A stretch of DNA of 5,074 nucleotides from NCBI GenBank assembly GCA_030693565.1, contig JAUYAJ010000638.1:1-5074 (forward strand), in the 5' to 3' direction. Made by a program: the position numbers and the translations under genes. Numbering within the stretch: the stretch's first letter is position 1; the number at the start of each line of letters is the position of its first letter. Under the pieces are notes generated by a model that worked only from the letters and a program-made list of their open reading frames with translations, did no database searches and was not told the origin of the DNA. This document shows, one piece after another, positions 4,386-5,074 of the stretch. The DNA is from Rubrivivax sp. GTDB lineage: Bacteria; Pseudomonadota; Gammaproteobacteria; Burkholderiales; Burkholderiaceae_C.

Positions 4386-5074
4386 CCGACGCCGCCGCGC
4401 CGCTGCAAGCCCGCTGGGCGGCCTACCGGCACCAGGCGCTGAGCGACGACCTCGTCGCCGCCATCATCGTCACCGTGCTGCTGGTGCCGCAAAGCCTGGC
4501 CTATGCCTTGCTGGCTGGCTTGTCGCCGGTGGTCGGGGTGATGGCCAGCCTGCTGCCTTTGCTGGCTTACGCCGCTTTCGGCTCCAGTTCCACGCTTGCC
4601 GTCGGCCCGGTGGCGGTGCTGGCGATGATGACGGCGCAAGTGGTGGTGCCGCTGGCGCAAGCGCATGGCGTCAGCGCCCACCTGGCCGCCATGGTGCTGG
4701 CGCTGGAAATCGCCGGCGTCTTCTTGCTCGCAGCGCTGCTGCGGCTGGAAGTGCTGGCCGCGCTGCTCAGCGTGCCGGTGCGCCACGGTTTCATCACCGG
4801 CGCGGCCATCGTCATCGCCATCGGCCAGCTGCCCACGCTGCTGGGTGTGCCCATCAGTGGCCACACGGCGCTGGAGCTGGCGGCCGCGCTCGGTGGCGCC
4901 GGCGCGCTGACGCTGCACGCCGCCACCGCCACCACCGGTGTCTTGGCCTGGGCCTTGCTGATGCTGCTGCGCCGCCACGGGCTGCGTGCGGCGCTGGCGC
5001 TCGGGCTGGCGCAGCGGCCGGCGCAGCTGCTGGCGCGGCTGGCGCCGATGGTCGTCGTCGTGCTCGGCATCGCC
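4382..5074 (+). CDS. SulP-family sulfate/anion permease, N-terminal part (runs off the window)
   Basis: The frame opening with the GTG at 4382 is uninterrupted for 231 codons to the window end and encodes the N-terminal part of a SulP (SLC26-like) inner-membrane anion transporter. Full members have about 500-600 residues including a C-terminal STAS domain that would lie outside. Characteristic stretches are DDLVAAIIVTVLLVPQSLAY (22-41), LLAGLSPVVGVMASLLPLLA (43-62), FGSSSTLAVGPVAVLAMM (66-83), VRHGFITGAAIVIAIGQLP (133-151) and LLGVPISG (153-160). The GTG overlaps the dioxygenase stop (GTGA), so the two genes are translationally coupled. No other start precedes the first membrane segment. Given its partner, it may move sulfite or sulfate made by the dioxygenase; the direction of transport cannot be told from sequence. 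Confidence 0.9.
   Translation, partial: MTDAAAPLQARWAAYRHQALSDDLVAAIIVTVLLVPQSLAYALLAGLSPVVGVMASLLPLLAYAAFGSSSTLAVGPVAVLAMMTAQVVVPLAQAHGVSAHLAAMVLALEIAGVFLLAALLRLEVLAALLSVPVRHGFITGAAIVIAIGQLPTLLGVPISGHTALELAAALGGAGALTLHAATATTGVLAWALLMLLRRHGLRAALALGLAQRPAQLLARLAPMVVVVLGIA

Noticed and set aside
4355..4978. Minus-strand open frame rich in Gln and His opposite the SulP gene
   Set aside because: Gln/His/Arg richness is the expected reverse reading of Leu/Val/Ala-rich membrane codons; the plus strand encodes a clear SulP protein.

Overview
The window is GC-rich, densely coding DNA. Third codon positions are nearly all G or C, and genes are separated by a few bases or overlap. Together with the protein flavour this suggests a beta-proteobacterium, probably Burkholderiales; that is an inference from composition only. 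No RNA genes, insertion sequences or CRISPR arrays were seen, and there is no gene-free stretch longer than about 80 bases.

Left part (1-2123, plus strand): the 3' tail of an upstream gene overlaps the first of two tandem PhnE-type inner-membrane permeases of a phosphonate-class ABC transporter. These are followed by a DUF302 protein with a strong ribosome binding site and a TTG start. The permease pair presumably works with an ATPase (PhnC) and a binding protein (PhnD) encoded upstream, outside the window.

Right part (2065-5074): a reactive-sulfur (H2S/persulfide) response locus organised around one short AT-rich divergent control region (about 3445-3521). Leftward run an ArsR-family regulator and two half-size YeeE/YedE membrane proteins. 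The regulator carries the two-cysteine signature of the BigR/SqrR persulfide sensors. Rightward run an ETHE1/Blh-type persulfide dioxygenase and, overlapping its stop codon, a SulP-family anion permease that runs off the window end. The two-way promoter region holds the palindrome TTGAC-GATA-GTCAA, which overlaps a good -35 box on the plus strand and a -35-like box on the minus strand. A single repressor site there could silence both operons until persulfides oxidise the regulator.

A plausible working model: the YeeE/YedE pair moves sulfur-containing ions or groups across the inner membrane, the dioxygenase oxidises persulfide sulfur to sulfite, and the SulP permease moves the sulfite or sulfate product. 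No sulfide:quinone reductase or rhodanese is visible here. The architecture matches known BigR/PigS-type regulons, so the system as such is not new. The less ordinary details are the shared -35 palindrome, a canonical G-quadruplex motif plus GC hairpin between the regulator and the first transporter gene, and a 59-base tail-to-tail coding overlap between the two loci.
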